In this document: positions 50,364 to 60,100 of the stretch, in pieces
How positions within the stretch are numbered: position 1 is the first letter of the stretch
Layout: each line of letters opens with the position of its first letter
DNA from: Lutibacter litoralis
Lineage (GTDB): Bacteria; Bacteroidota; Bacteroidia; Flavobacteriales; Flavobacteriaceae
Reading direction: 5' to 3'
Length of the DNA stretch: 64,000 nucleotides
Assembly (NCBI RefSeq): GCF_014646675.1
Contig: NZ_BMNS01000002.1
Location: forward strand, 362,662 to 426,661
Program-made: the position numbers and the translations under genes
Notes under the pieces: model-generated
The model's database searches: none
What the model saw: only the letters and a program-made list of their open reading frames with translations
Told to the model about the DNA's origin: nothing

Positions 50364-51416
50364 TTACAATTTTTCTTTTCTTTGATTCGATTTTAAAGTG
50401 TTTTCTGTCAAACTTTTATATTCTTCTCTTGTTTTAAAAACTTTTATTGCTGTAAAAATAGCTTCTTTAAAAGAGTTTATGTTTGCCAAACCTTTGCCTG
50501 CAAGTTCATAAGCAGTACCATGGTCTGGAGACGTTCTAATTTTACTTAAACCTGCTGTATAATTAACTCCTTCACCAAAAGAAAGGGTTTTAAACGGCGC
50601 TAAACCTTGATCATGGTACATGGCTAAAATAGCATCGAAGTTTTTATAATTACTTGATCCAAAAAAGCTATCAGCCGCATACGGTCCATATACTAATTTA
50701 CCTTCATTCTGTATCTCGTTAATAGTTGGTCTAATAACAGCATCGTCTTCTTTTCCAATAACACCATGGTCTCCACAATGCGGATTGAGTCCTAAAATTG
50801 CAATTTTTGGTTTTGAAATAGCAAAATCTTGCACTAAGGTTTTATACAATATTTCTACTTTTTTCTTTATCAACTCTGGTGTAATTGTTTCAGAAACTTT
50901 AGCGATAGGGATATGACCAGTAATTAAACCTATTCTTAAAGTATCTGCCATTAAAATCATTAAAGTTTCACCATCTAATTTAGATTCTAGATACTCGGTA
51001 TGACCTGGAAATTTAAAATCTTCAGACTGAATATTATCTTTATTAATTGGAGCTGTTACCAATACATCTATAGTCCCTTTTGTCAGTTCATTTGTTGCTG
51101 CTTCAAGCGATTCAAAAGCTAGTTTCCCTGATAGTTCGGTAGGTTCGCCTAATTCTAAATCTATATCTTCTTTCCAAAGGTTTAAAATATTTACTTTACC
51201 GTTAATTGCTCTATCTACTTGCTTAATTCCATTAAATGGTATATTAATGTTCAGGTTTTTTTTATAGTTTGTAATTAACTTTGTGCTTCCAAATATTATA
51301 GGAGTACAAAAGTCCAACATTCTTTTGTCTGAAAAGGCTTTCAAGATTATTTCTATTCCAATACCATTAAAATCTCCAATAGAAATTCCTAATTTTATTT
51401 TTTCAAATTTATCCAT
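50364..51416 (-). CDS. pdxA: 4-hydroxythreonine-4-phosphate dehydrogenase
   Basis: A 350-residue NAD-dependent enzyme of the DXP-dependent pyridoxal phosphate route. The metal-binding His residues appear in FPGHTEYLESKLDGE, GLNPHCGDHGVIGKEDDAVI and AMYHDQGLAPFKTL; VTAPINKDNI is the substrate-binding segment and RTSPDHGTAYELAGKG is invariant. ISIGDFNGIGIEIILKAF is the N-terminal motif, where many have GDPAGIG. It is divergent from ribE and separated from DUF177 by 70 nt that contain a promoter. Confidence 0.96.
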   Translation of the reverse strand: MDKFEKIKLGISIGDFNGIGIEIILKAFSDKRMLDFCTPIIFGSTKLITNYKKNLNINIPFNGIKQVDRAINGKVNILNLWKEDIDLELGEPTELSGKLAFESLEAATNELTKGTIDVLVTAPINKDNIQSEDFKFPGHTEYLESKLDGETLMILMADTLRIGLITGHIPIAKVSETITPELIKKKVEILYKTLVQDFAISKPKIAILGLNPHCGDHGVIGKEDDAVIRPTINEIQNEGKLVYGPYAADSFFGSSNYKNFDAILAMYHDQGLAPFKTLSFGEGVNYTAGLSKIRTSPDHGTAYELAGKGLANINSFKEAIFTAIKVFKTREEYKSLTENTLKSNQRKEKL

Positions 51417-51434
51417 AAATACGGTTATAATGCT

Positions 51435-51442
51435 TAATTTTG
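51435..51442 (+). promoter_or_regulatory. -7 element (TAATTTTG) for ribE
   Basis: TAATTTTG fits TAnnTTTG and lies 35 nt before the ribE ATG. No room remains for an FMN riboswitch, so ribE is expressed without that control. Confidence 0.5.
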
Positions 51443-51448
51443 AGACTT

Positions 51449-51456
51449 CAAAAGTA
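51449..51456 (-). promoter_or_regulatory. -7 element (TACTTTTG) for pdxA
   Basis: On the minus strand TACTTTTG fits TAnnTTTG 32 nt before the pdxA ATG. It is only 6 nt from the ribE element on the other strand, so the two promoters overlap face to face. Confidence 0.5.
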
Positions 51457-51477
51457 ATGAAATAAATTAATAAAATT

Positions 51478-52062
51478 ATGTTTACAGGTATAATAGAAAG
51501 CTTAGGTATTGTTAAAAATATTGTTAAAGAAGGAGATAATATACATATTAGTATAGAAAGTGATTTTACTTCTGAATTAAAAATTGATCAAAGTGTTGCT
51601 CATAACGGGGTTTGTTTAACAACCGTTGCTATAAATGGAAATGAATATACTGTAACAGCTATAAAAGAAACCTTAGAAAAATCGAATTTTAAACACCTAA
51701 AAATTGGTGATAAAATAAATTTAGAACGTGCAATGATTCTTGGAGCTAGGCTGGATGGACATATTGTACAAGGCCATGTAGATCAAACTGCGACTTGTAC
51801 TGGCGTTATTGAAGAAGACGGTAGTTGGGTTTTTAGTTTTGAATATGACAACTCTTTAAACAATATTACCATAGAAAAAGGTTCAGTTACAGTAAACGGA
51901 ACAAGTCTAACAGTTGTAAATTCTAAAAATAATACTTTTTCAGTTGCAATAATTCCATACACATATGACTTTACAAACTTTCATACCTTTAAAATAGGAA
52001 CAGTAGTAAATTTGGAGTTTGATGTTATTGGGAAATATGTTGCAAAACTGTTAGAAAAATAA
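51478..52062 (+). CDS. ribE: riboflavin synthase, alpha chain
   Basis: A 194-residue trimeric enzyme that dismutates two lumazines to riboflavin plus a pyrimidine. The two lumazine-binding beta-barrel repeats are evident: MFTGIIESLGIVKNIV with SVAHNGVCLTTVAI in the first, LDGHIVQGHVDQTATCTGVI with GSVTVNGTSLTVVN in the second. N-terminal MFTGIIE is diagnostic. Length is slightly below the E. coli protein. The 229 nt after the stop up to the tRNA contain no gene; a 22-codon open stretch on the minus strand (about 52092-52157) is probably chance or a remnant. Confidence 0.96.
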   Translation: MFTGIIESLGIVKNIVKEGDNIHISIESDFTSELKIDQSVAHNGVCLTTVAINGNEYTVTAIKETLEKSNFKHLKIGDKINLERAMILGARLDGHIVQGHVDQTATCTGVIEEDGSWVFSFEYDNSLNNITIEKGSVTVNGTSLTVVNSKNNTFSVAIIPYTYDFTNFHTFKIGTVVNLEFDVIGKYVAKLLEK

Positions 52063-52242
52063 TTACTTTTTTCTTTCACAATTAAAATTCTTACACTGTA
52101 CCATAAATAAATACACTACCACCAATAGTAGGAATGTCTGAAGGCGGAGTCTCAGATTATTTTAGTATTGATAGGATTTTATTTAAAGATACTACTGAAA
52201 ATGTGTAGACTGGATTCAAACTCAACTTAATTCATTTATCCT

Positions 52243-52278
52243 AATAAAAAAAGCCTTTCATTAATTTGAAAGGCTTTT
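52243..52278 (-). terminator. terminator of the CAT-anticodon tRNA gene
   Basis: AAAGCCTTTCA pairs with TGAAAGGCTTT around TTAATT, and on the minus strand a run of seven T residues follows. It begins 14 nt after the tRNA 3' end. Confidence 0.87.
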
Positions 52279-52291
52279 CGAGTTTTAAAAG

Positions 52292-52365
52292 TGGTCCCAC
52301 TTGGGCTCGAACCAAGGACCCCCTGATTATGAGTCAGGTGCTCTAACCAGCTGAGCTATGGGACC
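52292..52365 (-). tRNA. tRNA with CAT anticodon (elongator Met most likely; Ile2 not excluded)
   Basis: Seventy-four nucleotides fold into a regular cloverleaf. The acceptor is GGTCCCA/TGGGACC with an A discriminator. The D arm is GCTC/GAGC, the anticodon arm CCTGA-CTCATAA-TCAGG, and the T arm CTTGG-TTCGAGC-CCAAG. The first pair G1-C72 excludes the initiator, whose 1-72 pair is unpaired. A CAT anticodon with CTCATAA loop is shared by elongator Met and lysidine-modified Ile2, so a model search is needed to tell them apart. CCA is not encoded. Confidence 0.9.
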
Positions 52366-52519
52366 TAAAACTGGGTGCAAAATTACTACTTTTTATTTTA
52401 TGTACAACTCTTTTGTGCAATTTTTAAAAAATAAAATTTATTTAATTTTTTATGATTCTATTAACTTTTTGATTCCCAAAATATTCAGTTAAAATTTAAA
52501 AGTTTAAATAACTTAAATG

Positions 52520-52870
52520 TTACTTATAATTTTGTTTTAACCAAACTTTTTGAAACTCTCTTTTTAAAATAAGAAACGCAATTTCATTTACGGTAGTAGT
52601 TAAATCATTGCTGGTAATTGTAGCCAAATCTTTTTCAGAAACATCAACTCTATACATTAGATTTAAATAATCATCGTATTTAAATTGAATTAAGTTTAAA
52701 ATTGTTTCTGTTAGTTCTTTGATAAGATCTTCAATAAGACAAGTACTTTCAACTTTTTTACACATACCGCTTAATTGAAAATCTTTATTAAGCTGTTCTA
52801 TCAGCTTAGATAGCAGGTTTTCTGTTTTAACAACTTTTAATAATTCTAAAGAATTTTGTGCTTCCAACAT
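52520..52870 (-). CDS. conserved small helical protein coupled to polyprenyl synthase
   Basis: A 116-residue, all-helical, cysteine-containing protein (LLSKLIEQLNKDFQLSG, CKKVESTCLIEDLIKELTET, FLILKREFQKVWLKQNYK). I know no named family. Its start codon shares one base with the polyprenyl synthase stop (TAATG), which means translational coupling. The tight linkage suggests a partner or modulator of the synthase or of the next step in quinone/isoprenoid synthesis; the sequence itself gives no catalytic motif. Confidence 0.78.
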   Translation of the reverse strand: MLEAQNSLELLKVVKTENLLSKLIEQLNKDFQLSGMCKKVESTCLIEDLIKELTETILNLIQFKYDDYLNLMYRVDVSEKDLATITSNDLTTTVNEIAFLILKREFQKVWLKQNYK

Positions 52871-53841
52871 TAAATGCTACGTTTCATTAAACTTAAGCCA
52901 AAGTTCTTTAATTGTTCTTTTTTACTTTCTGGAATACTTAAAGTTTCAAGAATAATAAATGCCTTTTGCGTGTAAGTTTCAATTTCTTTTGTAGTAATCT
53001 CTGCAATTTTACTCCTATTAAAAAGCTCTGTAACTTCTTTCGTTTTAGTTTCAAAATTAATTTTAGTGTTATAAAAACCCAATAATTTTTCTTTATCCTT
53101 TTTATCACAAACTTCCAATGCTTTTAGATACAAAAAGGTTTTTTTATTTTCTAAAATATCACCTCCAATTTGTTTTCCAAAAGTTGCTGCATCTCCAAAA
53201 GTATCTAAAAAATCGTCTTGCAATTGAAATGCAATTCCTAAATTCAGTCCAAAATTATAAATCTTTTCAGCTTCACTTTTTTCAACATTTGCAATAATAG
53301 CTCCCATTTCCATAGCAGCTGCAACCAAAACCGAGGTTTTATAAGTAATCATTCTAATGTACTCGGCAATTGTAACATTATTTCTGGTTTCAAAATCAAT
53401 ATCTAATTGTTGTCCTTCGCATACTTCTAAAGCCGTTTTATTAAATAAAAGTATTAATTTTTTAAAAAGTTCTGGTTCGTATTTATTAAAACACTGTGAG
53501 GCCAAAATCATCATAGCATCACCCGATAAAATTCCTGTATTGACATCCCATTTTTCGTGCACAGTTTGTTTACCCCTTCTAATTGGAGCACTGTCCATAA
53601 TATCGTCATGTATTAATGTAAAATTATGGAAAAGTTCTATCGCCAAAGCTGCATCATAGGCATCTTTGGGCTTTCCTTCAAACAAATCACAGGTCATTAT
53701 TGTTAAGATTGGGCGCAATCGCTTACCTCCAATTTGCAAAATATAATGTATTGGTGCATATAAATTTTTAGGTTCTTTTACTGTTACTTCTTTTTTTAAA
53801 TAACTAATAAAATCTTCTTTATAAGTATCAACTATATTCAT
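52870..53841 (-). CDS. polyprenyl synthetase (trans-isoprenyl diphosphate synthase)
   Basis: A 323-residue enzyme elongating allylic diphosphates with isopentenyl diphosphate. IGGKRLRPILTIMTCDLF is the IPP-binding lysine/arginine region, FTLIHDDIMDSAPIRRGK the first aspartate-rich motif (DDxxD), and AFQLQDDFLDTFGDAATFGK the second. Residues before the first motif (about four and five upstream) are small/aromatic (LFHNFTLIHDD), suggesting a long-chain product, probably the menaquinone side chain, but the chain length cannot be fixed by eye. Confidence 0.93.
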   Translation of the reverse strand: MNIVDTYKEDFISYLKKEVTVKEPKNLYAPIHYILQIGGKRLRPILTIMTCDLFEGKPKDAYDAALAIELFHNFTLIHDDIMDSAPIRRGKQTVHEKWDVNTGILSGDAMMILASQCFNKYEPELFKKLILLFNKTALEVCEGQQLDIDFETRNNVTIAEYIRMITYKTSVLVAAAMEMGAIIANVEKSEAEKIYNFGLNLGIAFQLQDDFLDTFGDAATFGKQIGGDILENKKTFLYLKALEVCDKKDKEKLLGFYNTKINFETKTKEVTELFNRSKIAEITTKEIETYTQKAFIILETLSIPESKKEQLKNFGLSLMKRSI

Positions 53842-53965
53842 TTAAATTCTATTTTTTTGTAAAAATACATCTTTGAAGTTACTTTTTATAATTGATTTAT
53901 TTTTTTGAATGTTATAAAACTGTTAAAACTCAAGAAACTTTTTCGGTATCTAAAGTTTCCTTTCG

Positions 53966-53973
53966 TATATTTG
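53966..53973 (+). promoter_or_regulatory. -7 element (TATATTTG) for the efflux operon
   Basis: TATATTTG fits TAnnTTTG 32 nt before the regulator's ATG. TTT at 53941-53943 with a 22-nt spacer is a loose -33. No obvious palindromic TetR operator is visible around it. Confidence 0.6.
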
Positions 53974-54005
53974 CACTCGCTTTTTTTATAAAAAAGTATA
54001 ATAGC

Positions 54006-54614
54006 ATGAAGGAAACAATTTTAAAAAGAGCTGGTGAAACATTTTTAAAGTACGGCTTTAAAAGTGTCACTATGGACGATATTGCTAATGATTTAGGAAT
54101 CTCAAAAAAAACAATCTATAAACATTTTAAAAATAAAGTTGAACTTGTTGATCAAGCTACAGAATACATGCATAACTTAATGCATACTGAAGTTTTAAAG
54201 GTCTACAATATGGAATACAATGCCATTGAAGAGAATTTTGAAGCAAATAAGGTTTTTAAAGGTTTTATGCAAAACTCAGACGACTCTCCTATTTATCAAT
54301 TAAAAAAATATTATCCTGAAACTTATAATAAAATAATGTCGCGAGAATTTTGCATGTTTAGGGATTGTCTCTTAACCAATGTAGAAAAAGGTATTAGAGA
54401 AGGATTATTTAGGGCAAATCTATATGTTGAACAGGTTGTAAAGTTTTACTTTTCACTTATAATGAGTGTACATGATTCCGATATATATACCTATAGTAAA
54501 AACACCATCAACAAATTAGAGTTAAACGTTCTTGAATATCATATAAGAGCTATCGCTACAAAAAAAGGGATAAAGGAATTAGAAAAACAACTGGCCAAAC
54601 TAAACACTATTTAA
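54006..54614 (+). CDS. TetR/AcrR family regulator of the efflux operon
   Basis: A 202-residue repressor. The N-terminal helix-turn-helix is TFLKYGFKSVTMDDIANDLG with ISKKTIYKHFKNKVELV; the rest is the helical ligand-binding domain. I start it at ATG 54006 because this gives the normal TetR beginning (MKETILKRAGETFL) and because the longer reading frame starts 74 nt before the -7 promoter element. It is the first gene of a four-gene unit with TolC, adaptor and RND pump, only 2 nt before the TolC gene, so it probably autoregulates. Confidence 0.93.
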   Translation: MKETILKRAGETFLKYGFKSVTMDDIANDLGISKKTIYKHFKNKVELVDQATEYMHNLMHTEVLKVYNMEYNAIEENFEANKVFKGFMQNSDDSPIYQLKKYYPETYNKIMSREFCMFRDCLLTNVEKGIREGLFRANLYVEQVVKFYFSLIMSVHDSDIYTYSKNTINKLELNVLEYHIRAIATKKGIKELEKQLAKLNTI

Positions 54615-54616
54615 TA

Positions 54617-55957
54617 ATGAAAAAAACAATACTATTAGTTATTGGAATACTGCTAGGTATTAATTTAAATGCACAAGAAAGTATTACACTTTCTTTGAAA
54701 GAAGCAATAAATTATGCAATAGAAAACAGTTATTCATCAATAAATGCATCTAGAGATATTGAAGCAGCAAAAAAGAAAAAATGGGAAACAACAACCATTG
54801 GATTGCCCCAAATAAGTGCAACTATAGATTACCAAAACTGGATTAAACAACAAGTATCTTTACTTCCAGCTGAATTTTTTGGCGGTGTTGAAGGTGAATT
54901 TACTGAAGTTGCTTTTGGCACAAAACAAAACATGAATGCCACAGCTACTTTAAATCAATTAATTTTTGATGGCTCCTATTTAGTGGGGTTACAATCTGCT
55001 AAGGTGTATTTACAAATTTCTGAAAATGCTAAAGAAAAAACTAATCTTGGTATTAGAGAGGCTGTAATTAACGCTTATGGAAATGTATTATTAAGTGAAG
55101 AAAGTATTCTAATTTTAGAAAAAAATATTGCTACTCTAGAAAAAAACTTAAAAGAAACCAAGCAAATTTATTTAAATGGGTTTACTGAAGAAGAAAATGT
55201 TGAACAACTTCAAATTACACTTGCTACTATAAAAAGTCAACTTTCTAAAACTAAAAAATTAAAAAGCATTGCTTATAAAATGTTAAATATAACTTTAGGT
55301 TTAGAAATTAATAAAACTGTTTTATTATCTGATTCACTAAACAATCTATCAAAAGAAAATATAGATTTAGGCTTACTTTCTTCGGAATTAACTTTAGAAA
55401 ATCATATAGATTTCAAAATTGCTAAAAACACAGAAAAGTCTAATGAACTTTTGGTAAAGCTAGAACAAAGTAAAGCATTACCATCATTAAGTAGTTTTGT
55501 AAATTTTGGGTACGCAGGTTTTGGTCAAAATTTTGATTTCTTTAAAAAGGAGCAACAATGGTTCGATTCCTCATTATTAGGTGTAAGCTTAAATATTCCA
55601 ATTTTTAGTAGTTTGGCTAGAAATTCAAGAACACAACAAGCTAAAATTGAACTAGAAAAAGCACGTACAAATCTAACAGAAACAGAACAAAAACTATTAC
55701 TTCAATTAGAATCTGCTAAAACTGAATACAATTATAGTTTAGAAGAATTAGAAACTTCTAAACAAAATTTAGCTTTGGCAGAACGCATAGAAAACAAACA
55801 ACAAATTAAATTTTTTGAAGGAATTTCTACAAGCTTTGAATTGACCGAAGCGCAAAGACAATTATACACAATGCAGCAAAATTACTTACAGGCAATGCTA
55901 AATGTAATTGCTAATAAAGCTGCTTTAGACAACGCATTAAACATCTCAATCAACTAA
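54617..55957 (+). CDS. TolC family outer-membrane efflux protein
   Basis: A 446-residue exported protein: signal peptide (1-21, LNLNAQ), then two OEP repeats of long helices with short strands. ITLSLKEAINYAIENSYSSI opens the first repeat; YQNWIKQQVSLLPAEFF and LNQLIFDGSYLVGLQSAKVY lie around the first barrel strands. SLNIPIFSSLARNSRTQQAK begins the second half and GISTSFELTEAQRQLYTMQQ closes it. It is the outer channel for the adaptor and pump encoded next. Confidence 0.94.
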   Translation: MKKTILLVIGILLGINLNAQESITLSLKEAINYAIENSYSSINASRDIEAAKKKKWETTTIGLPQISATIDYQNWIKQQVSLLPAEFFGGVEGEFTEVAFGTKQNMNATATLNQLIFDGSYLVGLQSAKVYLQISENAKEKTNLGIREAVINAYGNVLLSEESILILEKNIATLEKNLKETKQIYLNGFTEEENVEQLQITLATIKSQLSKTKKLKSIAYKMLNITLGLEINKTVLLSDSLNNLSKENIDLGLLSSELTLENHIDFKIAKNTEKSNELLVKLEQSKALPSLSSFVNFGYAGFGQNFDFFKKEQQWFDSSLLGVSLNIPIFSSLARNSRTQQAKIELEKARTNLTETEQKLLLQLESAKTEYNYSLEELETSKQNLALAERIENKQQIKFFEGISTSFELTEAQRQLYTMQQNYLQAMLNVIANKAALDNALNISIN

Positions 55958-55968
55958 ATAAATTTAAA

Positions 55969-57102
55969 ATGAAAAAATATATAGCATTAATTATAGCAAG
56001 TATTGTAACTATTTCTTGTGGAGAAGAAGTTAAAAAATCTTCATTAGAAGAATTGAACTCACAACGTTTAATTATAGCAAATCAACTTGATAGTTTAAAT
56101 ACTAAATTAAAAACTATTGAAAGTGAAATTGCTAAAATAGATCCAAATAAAAAACTACCAATTGTAACCGCTTTTACTGTTAAAAAAGATATTTTTAAAC
56201 ACTATATAGAAATACAAGGTGTGGTACAAGCAGATAAAAATATAGAAATTAGACCAGAATTAGGAGGTACAGTAAACTCAATTTTAGTAAAAGAAGGTCA
56301 AAAAGTTTCGGCCGGACAATTGTTAATTCAATTAGACGATACCTCTATAAAAAATAATATGGATGAACTAAACACACAATTAAGTTTAGCAAAAACTACT
56401 TTTGAAAGACAAGAACGACTTTGGAATCAAAAAATTGGTTCAGAAATGCAATATTTACAAGTAAAAGCTCAGAAAGAAAGTTTAGAAAATAATTTAGCCT
56501 CTATTAAAACACAGGCCCGTAAAATGAAAATTATAGCCCCTTTCAGTGGAATTGTAGATGTAATTTACCCTAAAAATGGAGAACTTACCAATCCGCAAAT
56601 GCCAGTTATACGCTTAATAAACTTAGATAAAGTATATGTTGAAGCTGATATCACAGAATCCTACTTACCTGTAATTAAAGTTGGTACAGAAGCCATTTTA
56701 AATTTCCCATCAATTAACAAAGAAATAACTTCAGAAATTGCTCAAATAGGACATTATATAAATCCAGATAATAGAAGTTTTAAAACACGAATTAATATTT
56801 CAAATAAAGACCAAAGTATAAAACCAAATTTATTGGCTGATTTAAAAATTTTAGATTTTGAAGCTACCGGAATTACAATTCCTTCAAATTTAGTACAACA
56901 AGATCAAACCGGAGCAGATTATGTGTACATCATTAAAAATGAAGATGGACAAAACAAAATAGTAAAGTCTTTAATTACAATAACGAACGAATATCAACAT
57001 AACGTTTTTGTTACTGAAGGAATTGCAGAAAATGATGTATTAGCGAATGCCGGAGCAAGACTTATAAAAGAAGGCGATATTGTTGAAATACGCACAAATT
57101 AA
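55969..57102 (+). CDS. RND efflux periplasmic adaptor lipoprotein (MFP/HlyD family)
   Basis: A 377-residue adaptor. A lipoprotein signal ends TISC (Cys at 17). A coiled coil (LNSQRLIIANQLDSLNTKLK) precedes the biotinyl-lipoyl-like half domain (EIRPELGGTVNSILVKEGQK, VSAGQLLIQLDDTS), the helical hairpin, and the matching half (MKIIAPFSGIVDVIYPKNGE), then the beta-barrel and membrane-proximal domains. An extra N-terminal coiled coil before the lipoyl domain is unusual but seen in Bacteroidota. It bridges TolC and the RND pump. Confidence 0.94.
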   Translation: MKKYIALIIASIVTISCGEEVKKSSLEELNSQRLIIANQLDSLNTKLKTIESEIAKIDPNKKLPIVTAFTVKKDIFKHYIEIQGVVQADKNIEIRPELGGTVNSILVKEGQKVSAGQLLIQLDDTSIKNNMDELNTQLSLAKTTFERQERLWNQKIGSEMQYLQVKAQKESLENNLASIKTQARKMKIIAPFSGIVDVIYPKNGELTNPQMPVIRLINLDKVYVEADITESYLPVIKVGTEAILNFPSINKEITSEIAQIGHYINPDNRSFKTRINISNKDQSIKPNLLADLKILDFEATGITIPSNLVQQDQTGADYVYIIKNEDGQNKIVKSLITITNEYQHNVFVTEGIAENDVLANAGARLIKEGDIVEIRTN

Positions 57103-57127
57103 AATCATTTAACTAACAGACATTAAA

Positions 57128-60100
57128 ATGAACAAAGTATTAAAAGAATTTAAACTTTCAACATGGTCCATTAGTAATAAAATGACTGTGTTTGTAATTA
57201 TAGGAATGATTTTTTTGGCAGGTATATTTTCGTACCAAAGTATGCCAAGAGAATCTTTTCCAGAAATTGTAGTACCTCAAATTTATGTGGCAACTCCATA
57301 TCCTGGAAATTCCGCACTAGATATTGAAAAACTAATTACAAGACCGTTAGAAAAAGAAATAAACGGAATTTCTGGAGTTGAAGAAATAATTTCAACTTCC
57401 ATAGAAGGTTTTTCAACTATTCAAGTAGAATTTGATTTTAGCGTTTCTCCAACCGAAGCTTTACGAAAAGTAAAAGATAAGGTTGATGCTGCAAAATCTG
57501 ATAAAGATTTTCCAACTGACTTGCCAGCAGACCCAACAGTTCAAGAAATGAACTTTTCAGAATTAATTCCAATAATGAATATTAATTTATCTGGAGATTT
57601 TTCTATGGATCAACTTAAAGAATATGGAGAATATTTAGAAGATGAAATAGAAAAAGTTCCTGAAATTTCTAAAGTGGATATTCGTGGTATTCAAGATAAA
57701 GAAATGGAAATTAGTGTTGATTTATACAAAATGGAAATTTCTAAAATCAGCTTTAATGATATTGCAATGGCTATTCAAAATGAGAATATGACCATTTCTG
57801 GTGGAGATTTATTAGAAAACGGTATTCGAAGAAATGTAAGAATTATTGGAGAATTTAAATCCGCAGATGAAATTGAAGATATTATTGTAAAACAAGAAAA
57901 TGACAATATTGTTTACTTAAGAGACATTGCTAAAGTGAGCTTTAAAGAGCAAGAGAAACAAAATTACGCACGTGAGTTCTCTCAGCCTGTAGTAATGTTA
58001 GATGTTACCAAAAGAGGTGGTGAAAATTTAATAAAAGCTTCCACTCAAATAGATAAAATTATTGCTGATGCTAAAGAAAATTATTTCCCTTCTAACTTAT
58101 CTATTTCTAAAACAAACGACCAAACAAACGACACCAAAACAATGGTTGCCGATTTGGAAAACAGTATTATTCTAGGAATAATTTTAGTAGTTGTTGTTTT
58201 ACTATTTTTCCTTGGAATTAGAAATGCACTTTTTGTAGGTATTGCTATTCCTTTATCTATGTTTATTTCGTTTATTATTTTAAATGCTTTAGGCGTTACT
58301 TTAAATACAATGGTACTATTTTCTTTAGTAATAGCACTAGGTATGTTAGTAGATAATGGAATTGTTGTTGTTGAAAATGTATATAGATTATTAGATGAAG
58401 GCTATTCTAATATAGATGCCGCAAAATACGGAGTTGGAGAAGTTGCAATGCCTATTATTGCTTCTACCGCAACTACATTAGCAGCGTTCTTACCTATTGC
58501 CTTTTGGCCAGGTATGATGGGAGAATTTATGCGGTTTTTGCCTATTACGTTAATTATCGTTTTAACTTCTTCATTATTTGTTGCTTTGGTTATTAACCCA
58601 ATGTTAACTTCAGTTTATATGAAAATAAAAGAAGATGAAGTTAATTTTAAAAAGATTTTAATATATAGTTCTGTAATTTTTGCAATTGGTGTTCTATTTA
58701 TAATTGCAGGTTTAACTACTAAATCCGGAGGTTTAAACGCTTTTGGTTTAATATTGGTTTTGGCTGGAATACTGAGAGTTATAAACACCAAATTATTAAC
58801 TCCAGGAACCGAGTGGTTTCAAAAAATATTCTTACCAAAGTTGGAAACTATATACGAAAGAACCTTAAAATTTGTACTTTTTAAAAGAAGATCTGGTTAT
58901 TTCTTTGTTGCTACTTTTGGCTTATTAATTTTTGCTTTTATGCTGTTTGCAGCATTTCCGCCAAAAGTACTGTTTTTCCCAGAAACACCTCCAAAACAAG
59001 TATATGTTTATTTAGAATATCCTATTGGAACCGATATTGAAAAAACAAACGACCTCTCTATTGAAGTTGAAAATAAAATTCAAGATTATTTAAAAAAATA
59101 TGAAGTTAATGGAGAGAACAATCTTATAACTTCGGTTATTGGTCAGGTTGGTGAAGGAACAAGCGATCCAAATCAAGGTCAGCAAGGTGGTACAACTCCA
59201 AATAAAGCGCGTATTACTGTCGATTTTGTAAAATTTATGGACAGAGGTGGCGTAGCAACAGAAGATGTTTTAATTGACATACGAAACCTGTTGCAAGAAA
59301 TTCCTGGCGTAAATATTACAGTTGATAGACCTGCAGATGGACCTCCCGCCGGCGCTCCAATTAATATTGAAGTTTCAGGAGATGATTACGAACATTTGTT
59401 AGAAACTGCCGATAATATTCGTCAGTTTATTAATAAAACAACAATTTTAGGTATTGAAGATTTAAAACTGGATGTAGAACAAGGAAAGCCTGAAATGCCT
59501 ATTATAATCGACCGCCAAAAAGCCAGAAGATTAAATATTTCTACAGGTCAAATTGGTGATGCTTTAAGAACTTCATTATTTGGAAAAGAAGTTTCTACAT
59601 TTAAAGATGGTGAAGACGATTATCCAATTAATTTGCGTTTAATGGATAAATACCGCTACAATAAAGACCTTTTAGTAAATCAAAAAATTACTTTTAGAAA
59701 TGCAAGTAATGGGAAAATTGTACAAGTTCCTATTTCTTCGGTAGCACACGCAGAAACGTCGTCAACATTTAGTGCTGTAAAACGAAAAGATTTAAATAGA
59801 GTTATTACTATATCATCTAATGTAATTGAAAATTACAATCCAACGGATGTAAACGATCAAATTAAAGAAGCTCTTAAGACATATGCATTACCAAAAGATA
59901 TTTCAATTTCATTTACAGGTGAACAAGAAGCACAAGCAGAAGAAATGGCATTTTTAAGCAAAGCGTTATTAATAGCAGTTTTCTTAATATTTTTAATCTT
60001 AGTTGGACAATTTAACTCCACCTCTACACCCGTAATTATTTCATTATCTGTATTATTAAGTTTAATTGGAGTATTATTTGGTTTGATTATTTTTAACATG

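Noticed and set aside
51443..51477. FMN riboswitch before ribE
   Set aside because: Only about 35 nt separate the promoter from the start codon, too short for the aptamer.
52092..52157. Short minus-strand open stretch (SETPPSDIPTIGG and following residues) near the tRNA
   Set aside because: It is only 22 codons between stops with no match I recognise; a remnant is possible but not supportable.
53892..54005. Longer N terminus for the TetR gene
   Set aside because: The longer frame starts upstream of the -7 promoter element, and the extra residues do not look like TetR.
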